DNA from: Colimorpha_A sp045533115
GTDB lineage: Bacteria > Bacillota > Clostridia > Oscillospirales > CAG-272
DNA: 6,858 nt
Direction: 5' to 3'
NCBI GenBank assembly: GCA_045533115.1
Contig: JAZSHF010000041.1
Span: 1-6,858, forward strand
The notes beneath the pieces were generated by a model. It worked only from the letters and a program-made list of their open reading frames with translations. It made no database searches and was not told the DNA's origin. Position 1 is the stretch's first letter. Every line of letters begins with the position of its first letter. A program made the translations under genes and the position numbers. Of the stretch, positions 6,501-6,858 are shown in pieces.

Positions 6501-6524
6501 CCTTCCCCGAGAAATCGGGGAAGG
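6501..6524 (+). repeat. Perfect 10-bp hairpin with GAAA tetraloop between the two surface-protein genes
   Basis: CCTTCCCCGA (6501-6510), GAAA, TCGGGGAAGG (6515-6524), six bases after the phosphoesterase stop codon. It is a GC-rich stem closed by a GNRA loop, but AAACGAAC follows instead of a U-tract. It is therefore not a standard intrinsic terminator. It may act as a processing or stability element between cotranscribed genes, or as a partial terminator. Confidence 0.6.
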
Positions 6525-6570
6525 AAACGAACACCGAACGCACACTCTTATATTTAATAAGGAGAAAAAT

Positions 6571-6858
6571 ATGAAAAAGAGAATTTTATCACTGTTGCTC
6601 TCGCTTGTCGTTTTAATGACAAGCGTGACGATAGTGCTTCCTATACACGCGACCGAGCCGAGCCAGGAGGACGGTGCGACGAAGTGGGAGCTCACCTCCG
6701 ACTTTACGTCCATAACTAACGGACAGTTCAAGCTCCTGGCACTTGACGCCACAACGGGAGAGCTCATCGAGCCCGTCTGGACAAATACCGACATTGGTGA
6801 CAAGCAGTGGGCGGCAGTATACGGCGGCAAACACATATTCAGCTTACCAAACGGCGGA
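6571..6858 (+). CDS. Secreted protein sharing the N-terminal module of the phosphoesterase (partial, runs off the window)
   Basis: 96 codons are visible and the frame is open at the window end. AAGGAG (6559-6564) precedes ATG by six bases. MKKRILSLLLSLVVLM starts a classical signal peptide, with likely cleavage after IHA (residue 27). Residues 52-64 (FKLLALDATTGEL) and KHIFSLPNGG at the edge (87-96) match the phosphoesterase's FELLAYDRTSGAF (90-102) and MQYKLPDGG (115-123) in content and order. So the mature protein begins with the same beta-sandwich-like module, and the gene is a tandem paralogue or domain-sharing neighbour. Whether it also carries a phosphoesterase domain cannot be seen. 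It lies 75 bases downstream in the same direction with no promoter I could recognise, so it is probably one transcript with the upstream gene. Confidence 0.85.
   Translation, partial: MKKRILSLLLSLVVLMTSVTIVLPIHATEPSQEDGATKWELTSDFTSITNGQFKLLALDATTGELIEPVWTNTDIGDKQWAAVYGGKHIFSLPNGG

Noticed and set aside
6252..6836. 194-codon minus-strand frame across the end of the phosphoesterase gene and the start of the next gene
   Set aside because: It overlaps two well-supported genes, including both the hairpin and the ribosome-binding site, and its product is low in recognisable structure.
1..6858. CRISPR array, tRNA, rRNA or insertion-sequence ends
   Set aside because: No regularly spaced repeats, cloverleaf-like segments, rRNA sequence or transposase with terminal repeats were found on reading the window.

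Overview
The window looks like the chromosome of a gut-type Firmicute of class Clostridia. The signs are strong AGGAGG-type ribosome-binding sites, AT-rich sigma-A promoters, a serine recombinase family typical of clostridial mobile elements, and a surface protein with a clostridial 'GGSATC...CEKCGQQYG' Cys-rich tail. It has two visibly different halves: an AT-rich accessory segment (about 1-3130) and a GC-richer segment of secreted-protein genes (3460 to the end).

Accessory segment. A promoter overlapping a perfect 15-bp inverted repeat drives a two-gene toxin-antitoxin operon: a 173-aa protein with a VbhA-like C-terminus (antitoxin), then a 237-aa Fic-domain protein (toxin). The Fic motif is non-canonical, HPFREGNTRT, with Thr for the second Gly and Ile where the second Arg is expected. 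A 70-aa ORF follows. It resembles the start of a HEPN/Swt1-like protein, and its last codons lie in a terminator-like hairpin, so it is probably a truncated gene. Convergent to it, on the minus strand, is a 218-aa single-pass membrane protein of unknown function with its own near-consensus promoter. Divergent from that gene is a 216-aa recombinase that appears to be a chimera: the N-terminal catalytic part of a small serine resolvase joined to the C-terminal tail of a large serine recombinase, with no DNA-binding domain. It ends in a strong hairpin at 3097-3133. Together this looks like a decayed mobile or defence island.

Secreted-protein segment. After a 326-bp intergenic region comes a 1011-aa exported, membrane-anchored metallophosphoesterase. 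It has a signal peptide, a beta-sandwich-like module, a complete calcineurin-like phosphoesterase domain, a second copy of the module, a Cys-rich region and a C-terminal transmembrane anchor. A 10-bp GAAA-tetraloop hairpin without a U-tract separates it from a second gene that runs off the window. That gene encodes another signal-peptide protein whose first ~100 residues resemble the N-terminal module of the phosphoesterase, so the two are probably tandem, co-expressed cell-surface paralogues. All functions here are read from motifs and family memory; no database search was possible.
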